From: BM509 sp036396915
Lineage (GTDB): Bacteria; Desulfobacterota; Desulfuromonadia; Desulfuromonadales; Geopsychrobacteraceae
Reading direction: 5' to 3'
Length of the DNA: 7,115 nucleotides
Assembly: GCA_036396915.1 (NCBI GenBank)
Contig: DASWJX010000337.1
Span: 1-7,115 of the forward strand
Made by a program: the position numbers and the translations under genes. Positions 1-6,500 of this stretch are shown here, one piece after another. The first letter of the stretch is position 1, and each line of letters opens with the position of its first letter. The notes beneath the pieces are model-generated. The model worked only from the letters and a program-made list of their open reading frames with translations. It ran no database searches and was not told the DNA's origin.

Positions 1-199
1 ACATGGTACGTCGCACAAGCAAGGCTGCAGATTGACGCAGAGATTGCGGAAAAGGGCCGTTTCCGGACAGAAACTAACTGCGGCACCCGGCAAGCGGCCG
101 TCTCTCCGGCGCCTTTACGGACCGGTTTCGTTACTGCTACACTGGGAACGGCACATGTTATGACCATGCTCAGCATCATCGAACAGCAAACGATCTGCA
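1..199. other. 5' edge region with no assignable gene
   Basis: No gene can be named here. On the plus strand, frame 1 is open from the window edge to 369 and frame 2 from the edge to a TGA at 161-163, while frame 3 stops at 33-35. None of the three translations resembles a protein I recognise; frame 2 is very arginine-rich, as out-of-frame GC-rich DNA often is. The 3' end of an upstream plus-strand gene could lie here, with the hairpin at 200-233 as its terminator, but the window is cut too close to tell. No tRNA-like or rRNA-like sequence is apparent. A weak promoter-like pair (TTTACG at 114-119, TACACT at 138-143) is not convincing. Confidence 0.4.
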
Positions 200-237
200 A
201 GGCAGGGCAGGGAACGGGTTTCCTGCCCTGCCTGTTT
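200..237 (+). terminator. GC-rich hairpin, probable terminator of an upstream gene
   Basis: A 15-bp stem, with one G-U pair in the RNA, closes a CGGG loop: the left arm is 200-214, the loop 215-218 and the right arm 219-233. It is followed by TGTTTGA, only a weak U tract. Stem strength and the position before the purL leader suggest an intrinsic terminator for a gene to the left. The poor U tract leaves a simple mRNA 3'-end stabiliser, or an attenuator if the purL promoter lies further upstream, as alternatives. Confidence 0.45.
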
Positions 238-387
238 GATGGCGTCGCAAAAATCCCGCCCTACGGCGTTAAGGCGTTTTTTCAGGACCTCGACATACTT
301 ATGTATGCCTTCGCCCCTGAAAAATCACCAGGCCTTGTGGGACAAAATTTTTGCTTAGCCATCCGATAAGGTTATTGCGAAAGCATC
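238..387 (+). repeat. Structured repeat, copy 1, upstream of purL
   Basis: The core is 238-363 and weaker similarity continues to about 387. The whole core can fold on itself. GATGGC (238-243) pairs with GCCATC (358-363), and GCAAAAA (247-253) with TTTTTGC (348-354). CCTAC (260-264) pairs with GTGGG (337-341) through one wobble. TTTTTCAGG (278-286) pairs with CCTGAAAAA (316-324). The apical stem is CATAC (294-298) with GTATG (303-307) around a 4-base loop. It is about 90% identical to the copy at 4232-4358 (roughly 12 substitutions and one single-base indel) and lies in the same orientation, ending shortly before a purine gene. No target-site duplication is visible. It may be a palindromic intergenic repeat or a transcribed leader. 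Confidence 0.85.
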
Positions 388-410
388 TGTTTTAAGTTTC
401 ATAAATTTCT

Positions 411-416
411 ACGGAG
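411..416 (+). promoter_or_regulatory. purL ribosome binding site
   Basis: ACGGAG, with GGAG at 413-416, sits five bases before the ATG at 422. This supports that start for PurL. No clear promoter is visible between the repeat and this site. Confidence 0.7.
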
Positions 417-421
417 TAACT

Positions 422-3403
422 ATGGCCTGGAGAATTGTTGCAGGATTGAAAGACGGGATCACCGATGCCCGGGGCGAGCGGGTGCGGCGTGAAATTCGTC
501 AGCATCTCGGCTTTAGTCTGGACGCGGTACGGACGCTTGATGTCTATACGGTCGATGCGGAGCTGTCCGCCGCCGAGATCGATGCGGCGGCTCATGGTCC
601 GTTCTCCGATCCGGTTATTCAGGATGTCGCCGTCAACCAGCCGCTGGCCGACGATTTTGATGTGCTGATCGAAGTCGGCTTCCGGCCCGGCGTCACCGAC
701 AATGTCGGCCGCACCGCCAAGGAAGCGATTCAGTACCTGACCGGTCGTCCCTTTGCCGCCGGGGAGGGGGTATACACCTCGACCCAGTACCTGCTCAAGG
801 GGCGGATCGACAAGGCCGACGCGGAAAAGATCGCTTCCGGCCTGCTCGCCAACGGGCTCATCCAACGCTGGACGATCCTCGCCAGCGATGAGCTCGATCC
901 GCAGCTCGGCGTACCGGTAAGCGTGCCCCGGGTGATCGGCGACAGCGCTCCGACGGTCCGCTCCATCGATCTGAATGTTTCCGCCGAGCAGCTGATGAAG
1001 ATCAGTCGCGACGGCATGCTGGCTCTTGGTCTGGAAGAGATGACCGCACTGCAGAGCCATGTCAACGACCCCCGGGTGCGGCAGATCCGGGCCGGGATCG
1101 GTCTCGGTCCGGAACTGACCGATGTCGAACTGGAGGCGCTGGCCCAGACCTGGAGCGAGCACTGCAAGCATAAGATCTTCTCGGCCAGGATCGACTATGA
1201 AGACGAAAACGGCAATCGTGAAACCATCGATTCGCTGTTCAAAACCTATATCGTCGGCGCGACCCGGGACATCCGCAAAAACATGGGCGAGAAGGACTTC
1301 TGCCTGTCGGTCTTCAAGGATAACGCCGGGGTCATCCGCTTCAACGATGACTGGTCTCTGGTGTTCAAGGTGGAAACCCACAACTCCCCGTCGGCCCTCG
1401 ATCCGTACGGCGGCGCCCTGACCGGGATCGTCGGTGTCAATCGCGACGGGGTCGGCACCGGCATGGGCGCCCGGCTGATTTTCAACACCGACGTGTTCTG
1501 CTTCGCCTCGCCCTTTCTGGAAAAGGAACTGCCGCCGCGCCTGCTTCATCCGCGTCGCATTTTCGAGGGGGTCGTCGAGGGGGTCGAGCACGGCGGCAAC
1601 AAGAGCGGCATCCCGACCATCAACGGCTCCCTGGTTTTCGATGAGCGCTTTGCCGGCAAACCCCTGGTCTACTGCGGGACCGCCGCCATCATGCCGGCGC
1701 AGCTCAACGGCAAGCCCTGTCATGAAAAGCAGGTGCTGGTCGGCGATCATATCGTCATGACCGGCGGCCGCATCGGCAAGGACGGCATCCACGGCGCAAC
1801 CTTCTCTTCGGAAGAGTTGCACGAGGGTTCGCCGGTGACGGCGGTGCAGATCGGCGATCCGATCACCCAGCGGCGGATGTTCGATTTTCTGGCGATCGCC
1901 CAGCAGCGCGGCCTCTACAATTCGATTACCGATAACGGCGCCGGCGGACTCTCCTCGTCGGTCGGCGAAATGGCGGAGGACACCGGCGGTTTTGAACTGC
2001 ATCTCGACCGGGCGCCGCTCAAGTATCCGGGCCTGCAACCTTGGGAGATCCTGATCTCGGAAGCCCAGGAACGGATGACCCTGGCCGTGCCGCCCGAAAA
2101 TCTGGCGGCTTTCATGACCCTGGCCAGAGAGATGGATGTCGAGGCGACCGAACTGGGCCGCTTCACCGATTCCGGTTATTTCCACTGCCTCTATCAGGGG
2201 CGGACGGTGTCCTATCTGTCCATGGAATTCCTTCACGAAGGCGTGCCGCAGATGGTGATCCCCGCCCGTTGGCAGGTCAGGGACCTCGCCGAACCCGACC
2301 TGCCCCGGCCCGCCGACCTCAACGCGACGCTGGCCGGATTGCTGGGCCGGCTCAATATCTGCTCCAAGGAGAGCGTCGTCCGCCGCTACGATCACGAGGT
2401 TCAGGCGGGGACGGTGATCAAGCCGTTGGCCGGTGTCGCCAACGACGGACCGTCCGATGCGGCGGTGTTCCGGCCGCTTTTCGATTCCTTTGAAGGCACG
2501 GTGGTGGCCCACGGCATCTGCCCGAGCTATTCCGATATCGATACCTACCACATGATGGCCTGCGCCATCGATGAAGGGCTGCGCAACTATGTTTCGACCG
2601 GCGGTAATATCGAGCATGTTGCCGGTCTCGACAATTTCTGCTGGTGCGACCCGGTCAAGAGCGACAAGACCCCGGACGGCGAGTACAAGGCCGCCCAGCT
2701 GGTTCGCGCCAACAAGGCGCTCTACGACTACTGCGTCGCGTTCGGCGTGCCGCTGATCTCCGGCAAGGATTCGATGAAGAACGACTATCAGATCGGCGAG
2801 ACCAAGATTTCCATCCCGCCGACGGTGCTCTTCTCGGTGATCGGCAAGATCGACGATGTGCGCAAGGCGGTCTCGATGGACGTCAAGCGGCCCGGCGATC
2901 TGGTCTACCTGCTCGGCATCACCCGCGACGAACTGGGCGGCTCGGAATATTACGCGAATTTCGGCGAACTGGGCAGGAATGTGCCGCGGGTCGATGCCGG
3001 CTATGCCCTCGATCTCTACAAAACGCTGAATCGGGCCCAGCAGCAGCAATTGATCGCCTCCTGTCATGATCTTTCCGACGGCGGGCTGGGCGTCTGCCTG
3101 GCGGAAAAAGCCTTCGCCGGCGGCTTCGGCATCAGCGCCGATCTGCGCCAGGTGAAAACCGACGGCCCGCTGCGCGAGGACAAACTGCTCTTTTCCGAAT
3201 CGCAGAGCCGCTTGCTGGTCACCGTTCGCGCCGACCATCAGCCGGCTTTCGAGGCCCTGTTCGCCGGGCGCGATGCCCGTCTGATCGGGGCGGTCACGCA
3301 AGCACCGGAACTGAGAGTGCTCGGACTGCAGGGCCAACCCGTTGTCGCTGCGGATATCTATCAACTGAAAGAAGCCTGGCAGGCGCCGCTCAGGGAGCTG
3401 TAA
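422..3403 (+). CDS. purL: Phosphoribosylformylglycinamidine (FGAM) synthase, synthetase subunit
   Basis: A cytoplasmic purine enzyme (step 4) that converts FGAR, glutamine and ATP to FGAM, using ammonia delivered by PurQ. The protein has 993 residues, between the small Bacillus-type PurL (about 740) and the fused long form (about 1300), and it lacks the glutaminase domain. Residues 1 to about 160 form a PurS-like region in two halves, at LKDGITDARGERV (9-21) and RPGVTDNVGRTAKEAI (88-103). Next come the family motif WSEHCKHK (244-251), the nucleotide/metal-site segment VETHNSPSALDPYGG (317-331), GGRIGKDGIHGATFSS (448-463), ITDNGAGGLSSSVGEM (502-517), SGKDSMKND (780-788) and HDLSDGGLGVCLAEKAF (882-898). 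The two AIR-synthase-like halves are therefore intact. ETHNSPS replaces the usual ETHNHPS. The ATG has a good ribosome site. purQ follows after two bases, so the two are surely cotranscribed. Confidence 0.97.
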   Translation: MAWRIVAGLKDGITDARGERVRREIRQHLGFSLDAVRTLDVYTVDAELSAAEIDAAAHGPFSDPVIQDVAVNQPLADDFDVLIEVGFRPGVTDNVGRTAKEAIQYLTGRPFAAGEGVYTSTQYLLKGRIDKADAEKIASGLLANGLIQRWTILASDELDPQLGVPVSVPRVIGDSAPTVRSIDLNVSAEQLMKISRDGMLALGLEEMTALQSHVNDPRVRQIRAGIGLGPELTDVELEALAQTWSEHCKHKIFSARIDYEDENGNRETIDSLFKTYIVGATRDIRKNMGEKDFCLSVFKDNAGVIRFNDDWSLVFKVETHNSPSALDPYGGALTGIVGVNRDGVGTGMGARLIFNTDVFCFASPFLEKELPPRLLHPRRIFEGVVEGVEHGGNKSGIPTINGSLVFDERFAGKPLVYCGTAAIMPAQLNGKPCHEKQVLVGDHIVMTGGRIGKDGIHGATFSSEELHEGSPVTAVQIGDPITQRRMFDFLAIAQQRGLYNSITDNGAGGLSSSVGEMAEDTGGFELHLDRAPLKYPGLQPWEILISEAQERMTLAVPPENLAAFMTLAREMDVEATELGRFTDSGYFHCLYQGRTVSYLSMEFLHEGVPQMVIPARWQVRDLAEPDLPRPADLNATLAGLLGRLNICSKESVVRRYDHEVQAGTVIKPLAGVANDGPSDAAVFRPLFDSFEGTVVAHGICPSYSDIDTYHMMACAIDEGLRNYVSTGGNIEHVAGLDNFCWCDPVKSDKTPDGEYKAAQLVRANKALYDYCVAFGVPLISGKDSMKNDYQIGETKISIPPTVLFSVIGKIDDVRKAVSMDVKRPGDLVYLLGITRDELGGSEYYANFGELGRNVPRVDAGYALDLYKTLNRAQQQQLIASCHDLSDGGLGVCLAEKAFAGGFGISADLRQVKTDGPLREDKLLFSESQSRLLVTVRADHQPAFEALFAGRDARLIGAVTQAPELRVLGLQGQPVVAADIYQLKEAWQAPLREL

Positions 3404-3405
3404 TC

Positions 3406-4227
3406 ATGTCTAAGCAGGTAAGAACCATGGTCATTGCCGGCAACGGCACCAACTGCGAGCGGGAAGTGGCGAACGCCTGTCGGCTGGCCGGCGCCGAGGT
3501 CGCGGACATCGTCCATGTGGCGGAACTGCTGGCCGGGCGGGTGAAACTCGAAGACTACCATTTCCTGAATCTGGCCGGAGGGTTTCTGGACGGCGATGAC
3601 CTCGGCAGCGCCAAGGCCGGCGCCAACCGTCTGCTCTACGCGCCGGTGGCCGGGTCAAAGCAAACCGTTGCCGATCAGTTGCAGCAGTTCGTCGCCGACG
3701 GCAAGCTGGTGATGGGGGTCTGCAACGGTTTCCAATTGCTGGTCAAGATGGGGCTGCTGCCGGACCTGGACGGTTCCGGCCGGCAGACGACCTCCCTGAC
3801 CTTCAACAGCGGCGGCCGTTTCGAGGATCGTTGGTCGTGGCTGAAGGTGGATCGGGACTCGCCCTGTATTTTCACCCGCGGACTGGACAGTCTGTATCTG
3901 CCGGTCCGTCACGGAGAGGGGAAATTTGTCACCGATTCGCAAGACACATTGCAGGCATTGGACCGGCAACACCTTTCTGTTGTAAAATACGCAGATGCGG
4001 ACCTGCAGCCGACGATGGCGTATCCCGACAACCCGAACGGCAGTGCCGCGGCGATTGCCGGGATTTGCGATGTCAGCGGCCGACTGTTCGGCCTGATGCC
4101 GCACCCGGAAGCCTATGTCCATCGCACCCACCACCCCCGTTGGACGCGTGAAGAGCTGCCGGAAGACGGCATGGGCCTCTGGCTGTACCAGAACGCGGTC
4201 CGCTTCGTCCGTGACGAGTTGTTGTAA
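3406..4227 (+). CDS. purQ: FGAM synthase, glutamine amidotransferase subunit
   Basis: A class I glutamine amidotransferase that hydrolyses glutamine and passes ammonia to PurL. The nucleophile is Cys106 in GVCNGFQ (104-110), and His233 and Glu235 in MPHPEA (231-236) complete the triad. AGNGTNCERE (11-20) and LAGGFLDGDD (56-65) are the expected N-terminal and oxyanion-side segments. At 273 residues it is longer than the small Bacillus PurQ (about 227). The C-terminal segment with HRTHHPRWTREE (239-250) resembles the glutaminase end of the fused long PurL. The ATG is two bases after the purL stop, and GGGAG inside the end of purL (3393-3397, eight-base spacing) acts as ribosome site, so translational coupling is likely. 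It stops four bases before the second repeat copy. Confidence 0.96.
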   Translation: MSKQVRTMVIAGNGTNCEREVANACRLAGAEVADIVHVAELLAGRVKLEDYHFLNLAGGFLDGDDLGSAKAGANRLLYAPVAGSKQTVADQLQQFVADGKLVMGVCNGFQLLVKMGLLPDLDGSGRQTTSLTFNSGGRFEDRWSWLKVDRDSPCIFTRGLDSLYLPVRHGEGKFVTDSQDTLQALDRQHLSVVKYADADLQPTMAYPDNPNGSAAAIAGICDVSGRLFGLMPHPEAYVHRTHHPRWTREELPEDGMGLWLYQNAVRFVRDELL

Positions 4228-4231
4228 CCTT

Positions 4232-4381
4232 GATGGCGTCGCAAAAAGTCCGCCCTACGGCGTTACGGCGTTTTTTCAGGACCTCGACCTACCTGATGTA
4301 GGCCTTCGCCCCTGAAAAACCACCAAGCCTTGTAGGTCGAAATTTTTGCTTAGCCATCCGCTGAGTTTTTGCAAAAGTATC
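4232..4381 (+). repeat. Structured repeat, copy 2, between purQ and purF
   Basis: The core is 4232-4358, with weaker similarity to copy 1 continuing to about 4381. Outer pairing is GATGGC (4232-4237) with GCCATC (4353-4358) and GCAAAAA (4241-4247) with TTTTTGC (4343-4349). Inside these, CCTAC (4254-4258) pairs with GTAGG (4332-4336), and TTTTTCAGG (4272-4280) with CCTGAAAAA (4311-4319). The apical stem is CCTAC (4288-4292) with GTAGG (4298-4302) around a 5-base loop. Compared with copy 1, one apical pair changes from A-T to C-G on both sides and the single indel falls in the loop. It accounts for most of the 187-base purQ-purF gap, in an operon whose other gaps are 2 and 36 bases. Confidence 0.87.
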
Positions 4382-4394
4382 AACTTTTTTTCAT

Positions 4395-4400
4395 GAAGGG
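4395..4400 (+). promoter_or_regulatory. Candidate purF ribosome binding site, long spacing
   Basis: GAAGGG is the only purine-rich site before purF and lies 14 bases from the ATG, longer than the usual 5-9. The start cannot move upstream because an in-frame TGA lies at 4394-4396 and no ATG, GTG or TTG intervenes. Initiation may be weak or helped by local folding. Confidence 0.45.
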
Positions 4401-4414
4401 TAGTCTGGTCTAAT

Positions 4415-5839
4415 ATGTTCGATAAATTACACGAAGAGTGCGGAGTTTTCGGGATCTACGGTCACCCCGAAGCCGCCAATCTGTCCTACCTGGGTCTTTA
4501 CGCACTGCAGCACCGCGGCCAGGAAGGGTGCGGGATCGCCACCGCCGACGGCTATCAGCTGAAAGCCCACCGGGGGATGGGTCTGGTCTCGGACGTGTTC
4601 AGGTCGGAAGACGTCTTCGAGCGCCTGCCGGGACAGGCAGCCATCGGCCATGTGCGTTATTCCACCGCCGGCGGCAATGATGTCAAAAACTGCCAACCGA
4701 TCATGGTCGATTATTGTCGCGGCAGCATCGCCGTGGCCCACAACGGCAATCTGGTCAATGCCGATGAGCTGCGCGACCGTCTCGAGAAAAAAGGCTCGAT
4801 CTTTTCGACGACCTCGGACACCGAAACCATCATTCATCTGATCGCCAGGACCCAGGCCGAGTCGCTGTCCGATCGCATCGGCGAGGCCTTGAACCGGGTT
4901 CGCGGCGCCTACAGCCTGGTCTTTCTGACCGAAACCCGCATGGTGGCGGTGCGCGATCCGCACGGTTTCCGGCCGTTGAGTCTCGGCATGCTGGACGGCG
5001 CCTACGTGGTCGCTTCCGAATCCTGCGCCTTCGACCTGATCGAAGCGGAATTCATCCGGGAGATCGAACCGGGGGAAATGATTATTTTCACCAAGGACGG
5101 CATGAAAAGTTACTTCCCCTTTAAAAAGGTCGAAGTGACCCCTTGCGTCTTTGAATATATTTACTTTGCCCGCCCGGACAGCCGGATTTTCGATCGCATG
5201 GTTTACCCGGTGCGCAAGGAATTCGGCCGGCAGCTCGCCCGGGAACATCCGGTTGAGGCCGACATGGTGATTGCCGTTCCCGATTCGGGCGTCCCCGCCG
5301 CCATGGGCTACGCCGAGGAGGCGGGTCTGCCGCTGGAACTCGGCCTGATCCGTAATCACTATGTCGGTCGCACCTTTATCGAGCCGCAGCAGTCGATCCG
5401 CCATTTCGGCGTCAAGATCAAGCTGAATCCGGTCCGCGAAATTCTTGCCGGCAAACGGGTGGTGGTGGTCGATGATTCGATCGTGCGCGGAACCACCTCG
5501 CGCAAGATCGTCAAGATGTTGCGCGATGCGGGCGCCAAGGAGGTGCATCTGCGCATCTCCAGCCCGCCGGTCAGCTTCCCCTGTTTTTACGGCATCGATA
5601 CCCCCTCGCGCAAGGAGCTGATCTCGGCATCGCATACCATCGACGAGATCGCCACCTATGTGACGGCGGACAGCCTCGGTTATCTGTCTCTTGAGGGTCT
5701 GACCCGCTCGGTGGAAAAATCCGGCGCCGGTCCCGCGCACTTCTGCGAATCCTGTTTCAGCGGCAAGTACCCGGTCAAGTTTCCGCGCGTCAAGACCGAC
5801 AAGCAGATGGGTTTGTTCTACGATAAGACGGACAGTTAG
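4415..5839 (+). CDS. purF: Amidophosphoribosyltransferase (glutamine PRPP amidotransferase)
   Basis: Catalyses the first committed step of purine synthesis: PRPP plus glutamine gives 5-phosphoribosylamine, glutamate and pyrophosphate. The protein has 474 residues. The N-terminal Ntn-type glutaminase begins at Cys9 in EECGVFGIYG, so the first eight residues look like a propeptide removed to expose the catalytic cysteine. LQHRGQEGCGIA (31-42) and HVRYSTAGG (79-87) belong to this domain. The C-terminal phosphoribosyltransferase domain carries the PRPP loop VDDSIVRGTTS (352-362). Cys244, Cys390, Cys444 and Cys447 match the four [4Fe-4S] ligands known from the Bacillus enzyme, unlike the cluster-free E. 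coli type. Family knowledge says it is inhibited by purine nucleotides; that is not visible here. It follows the second repeat, which may affect its expression, and precedes pyrE by 36 bases. Confidence 0.97.
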   Translation: MFDKLHEECGVFGIYGHPEAANLSYLGLYALQHRGQEGCGIATADGYQLKAHRGMGLVSDVFRSEDVFERLPGQAAIGHVRYSTAGGNDVKNCQPIMVDYCRGSIAVAHNGNLVNADELRDRLEKKGSIFSTTSDTETIIHLIARTQAESLSDRIGEALNRVRGAYSLVFLTETRMVAVRDPHGFRPLSLGMLDGAYVVASESCAFDLIEAEFIREIEPGEMIIFTKDGMKSYFPFKKVEVTPCVFEYIYFARPDSRIFDRMVYPVRKEFGRQLAREHPVEADMVIAVPDSGVPAAMGYAEEAGLPLELGLIRNHYVGRTFIEPQQSIRHFGVKIKLNPVREILAGKRVVVVDDSIVRGTTSRKIVKMLRDAGAKEVHLRISSPPVSFPCFYGIDTPSRKELISASHTIDEIATYVTADSLGYLSLEGLTRSVEKSGAGPAHFCESCFSGKYPVKFPRVKTDKQMGLFYDKTDS

Positions 5840-5863
5840 GTTGATTGATTTAATGTGATTTCC

Positions 5864-5869
5864 AAGGAG
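5864..5869 (+). promoter_or_regulatory. pyrE ribosome binding site that fixes the start
   Basis: A consensus AAGGAG ends six bases before the ATG at 5876. A longer in-frame reading from GTG at 5855 would place this site inside the gene, so the ATG is preferred. Confidence 0.8.
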
Positions 5870-5875
5870 CGAGTG

Positions 5876-6427
5876 ATGAGTGTCAAGGCACAACTGAAAA
5901 CAATTATCCGGGAGATGTCCTACGAAGAGCGTGAAGTCACCCTGGCTTCCGGGCGCAAGAGCAATTTCTACTTCGACGGCAAGCAGACCACGCTGCATGC
6001 GCAGGGCGGTCTGCTGGTCGGCAAGGCCTTTTATGCCGAGGTCAGGCAGTTTCCCGGACCGATTCACGGGGTCGGCGGCCTGACCATGGGGGCGGACCCG
6101 ATTGCCACCGCCACCTCGATCGCCGCCCAGCTTGAGGGGGTCGACATGCATGCCTTCATCATCCGCAAGGAGCCGAAAGGGCACGGGACCGGCCAGTGGC
6201 TGGAGGGGCGCAAAAATCTGCCGCCCGGATCACGGGTGGTTATCGTCGAGGACGTCACCACCACCGGCGGTTCTTCGCTGCAGGCGGTGGAACGCGCCCG
6301 GGAAGAGGGCCTGGAGGTGGTCGGCATCGTGACCCTGGTCGATCGCGAAGAGGGGGCGCGCGCCAATATCGAAGCGGCGGGCGTTGCGCTGCGCGCCGTC
6401 TTTACCCGCGGCGAGATTGTTGGTTAA
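5876..6427 (+). CDS. pyrE: Orotate phosphoribosyltransferase
   Basis: Catalyses orotate plus PRPP to orotidine 5'-monophosphate and pyrophosphate in pyrimidine synthesis; a cytoplasmic enzyme, normally a dimer. From the ATG the protein has 183 residues, a normal length. Early in the protein, LASGRKSNFYFDGKQTTLH is the typical orotate/PRPP N-terminal segment. IRKEPKGHGTGQ carries the catalytic-loop lysine and histidine of the family. VVIVEDVTTTGGSS is the PRPP-binding motif. The upstream GTG at 5855 would add seven residues but lacks its own ribosome site. The gene is 36 bases after purF with no terminator between, and it ends directly in a strong terminator, so it is the last gene of the operon. 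Its placement with purine genes groups PRPP users. Confidence 0.96.
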   Translation: MSVKAQLKTIIREMSYEEREVTLASGRKSNFYFDGKQTTLHAQGGLLVGKAFYAEVRQFPGPIHGVGGLTMGADPIATATSIAAQLEGVDMHAFIIRKEPKGHGTGQWLEGRKNLPPGSRVVIVEDVTTTGGSSLQAVERAREEGLEVVGIVTLVDREEGARANIEAAGVALRAVFTRGEIVG

Positions 6428-6468
6428 AAAAAACGCCGGAATCGACTACGATTCCGGCGTTTTTTTTT
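6426..6468. terminator. Bidirectional intrinsic terminator between converging operons
   Basis: The perfect 11-bp stem CGCCGGAATCG (6434-6444) pairs with CGATTCCGGCG (6449-6459) around an ACTA loop. It is flanked by eight A on the left (6426-6433) and nine T on the right (6460-6468). The T run ends pyrE transcripts, and the A run reads as a T run for the minus-strand operon. The left A run overlaps the last two bases of the pyrE stop codon. Confidence 0.95.
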
Positions 6469-6494
6469 GTTCGATGTTCGATGTTCGATGTTCG
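6469..6494. repeat. Tandem 7-base repeat (GTTCGAT)
   Basis: Three perfect GTTCGAT units (6469-6489) are followed by a partial unit GTTCG (6490-6494), between the terminator and the end of the minus-strand operon. It is noncoding and too short for a CRISPR array or a clear regulatory array. It may vary in copy number between strains through slippage. Confidence 0.8.
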
Positions 6495-6500
6495 CGGTTG

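Noticed and set aside
114..143. Sigma-70-like promoter TTTACG - 18 bases - TACACT
   Set aside because: Only four of six bases match in each box, and a terminator-like hairpin follows. Such matches are common by chance.
160..369. A 69-codon plus-strand open frame ending before purL
   Set aside because: It runs through the terminator-like hairpin and then through the repeat. A related peptide (DGVAKSPPYGV...) is read from the second repeat copy, so it is repeat-derived and probably not a gene.
364..421. A known purine (guanine/adenine) riboswitch before purL
   Set aside because: I do not see the conserved three-way junction core or its loop motifs in this leader or in the one before purF.
392..3364. 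A 990-residue open frame antisense to nearly all of purL
   Set aside because: Its translation has no recognisable family and looks like the mirror of GC-rich coding DNA (rich in D, R, G, H). purL is certain, and the strong third-position GC bias of its codons keeps this antisense frame free of stops.
5855..5875. GTG at 5855 as the pyrE start
   Set aside because: The consensus AAGGAG at 5864-5869 would lie inside the gene and is ideally spaced for the ATG at 5876; the extra seven residues are not typical of the family.
4427..6184. A 585-residue open frame antisense to purF and the start of pyrE
   Set aside because: Same artefact: it mirrors two certain genes, crosses their intergenic gap and matches no family I know.
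6469..6494. CRISPR array
   Set aside because: The units are 7 bases and contiguous with no spacers.
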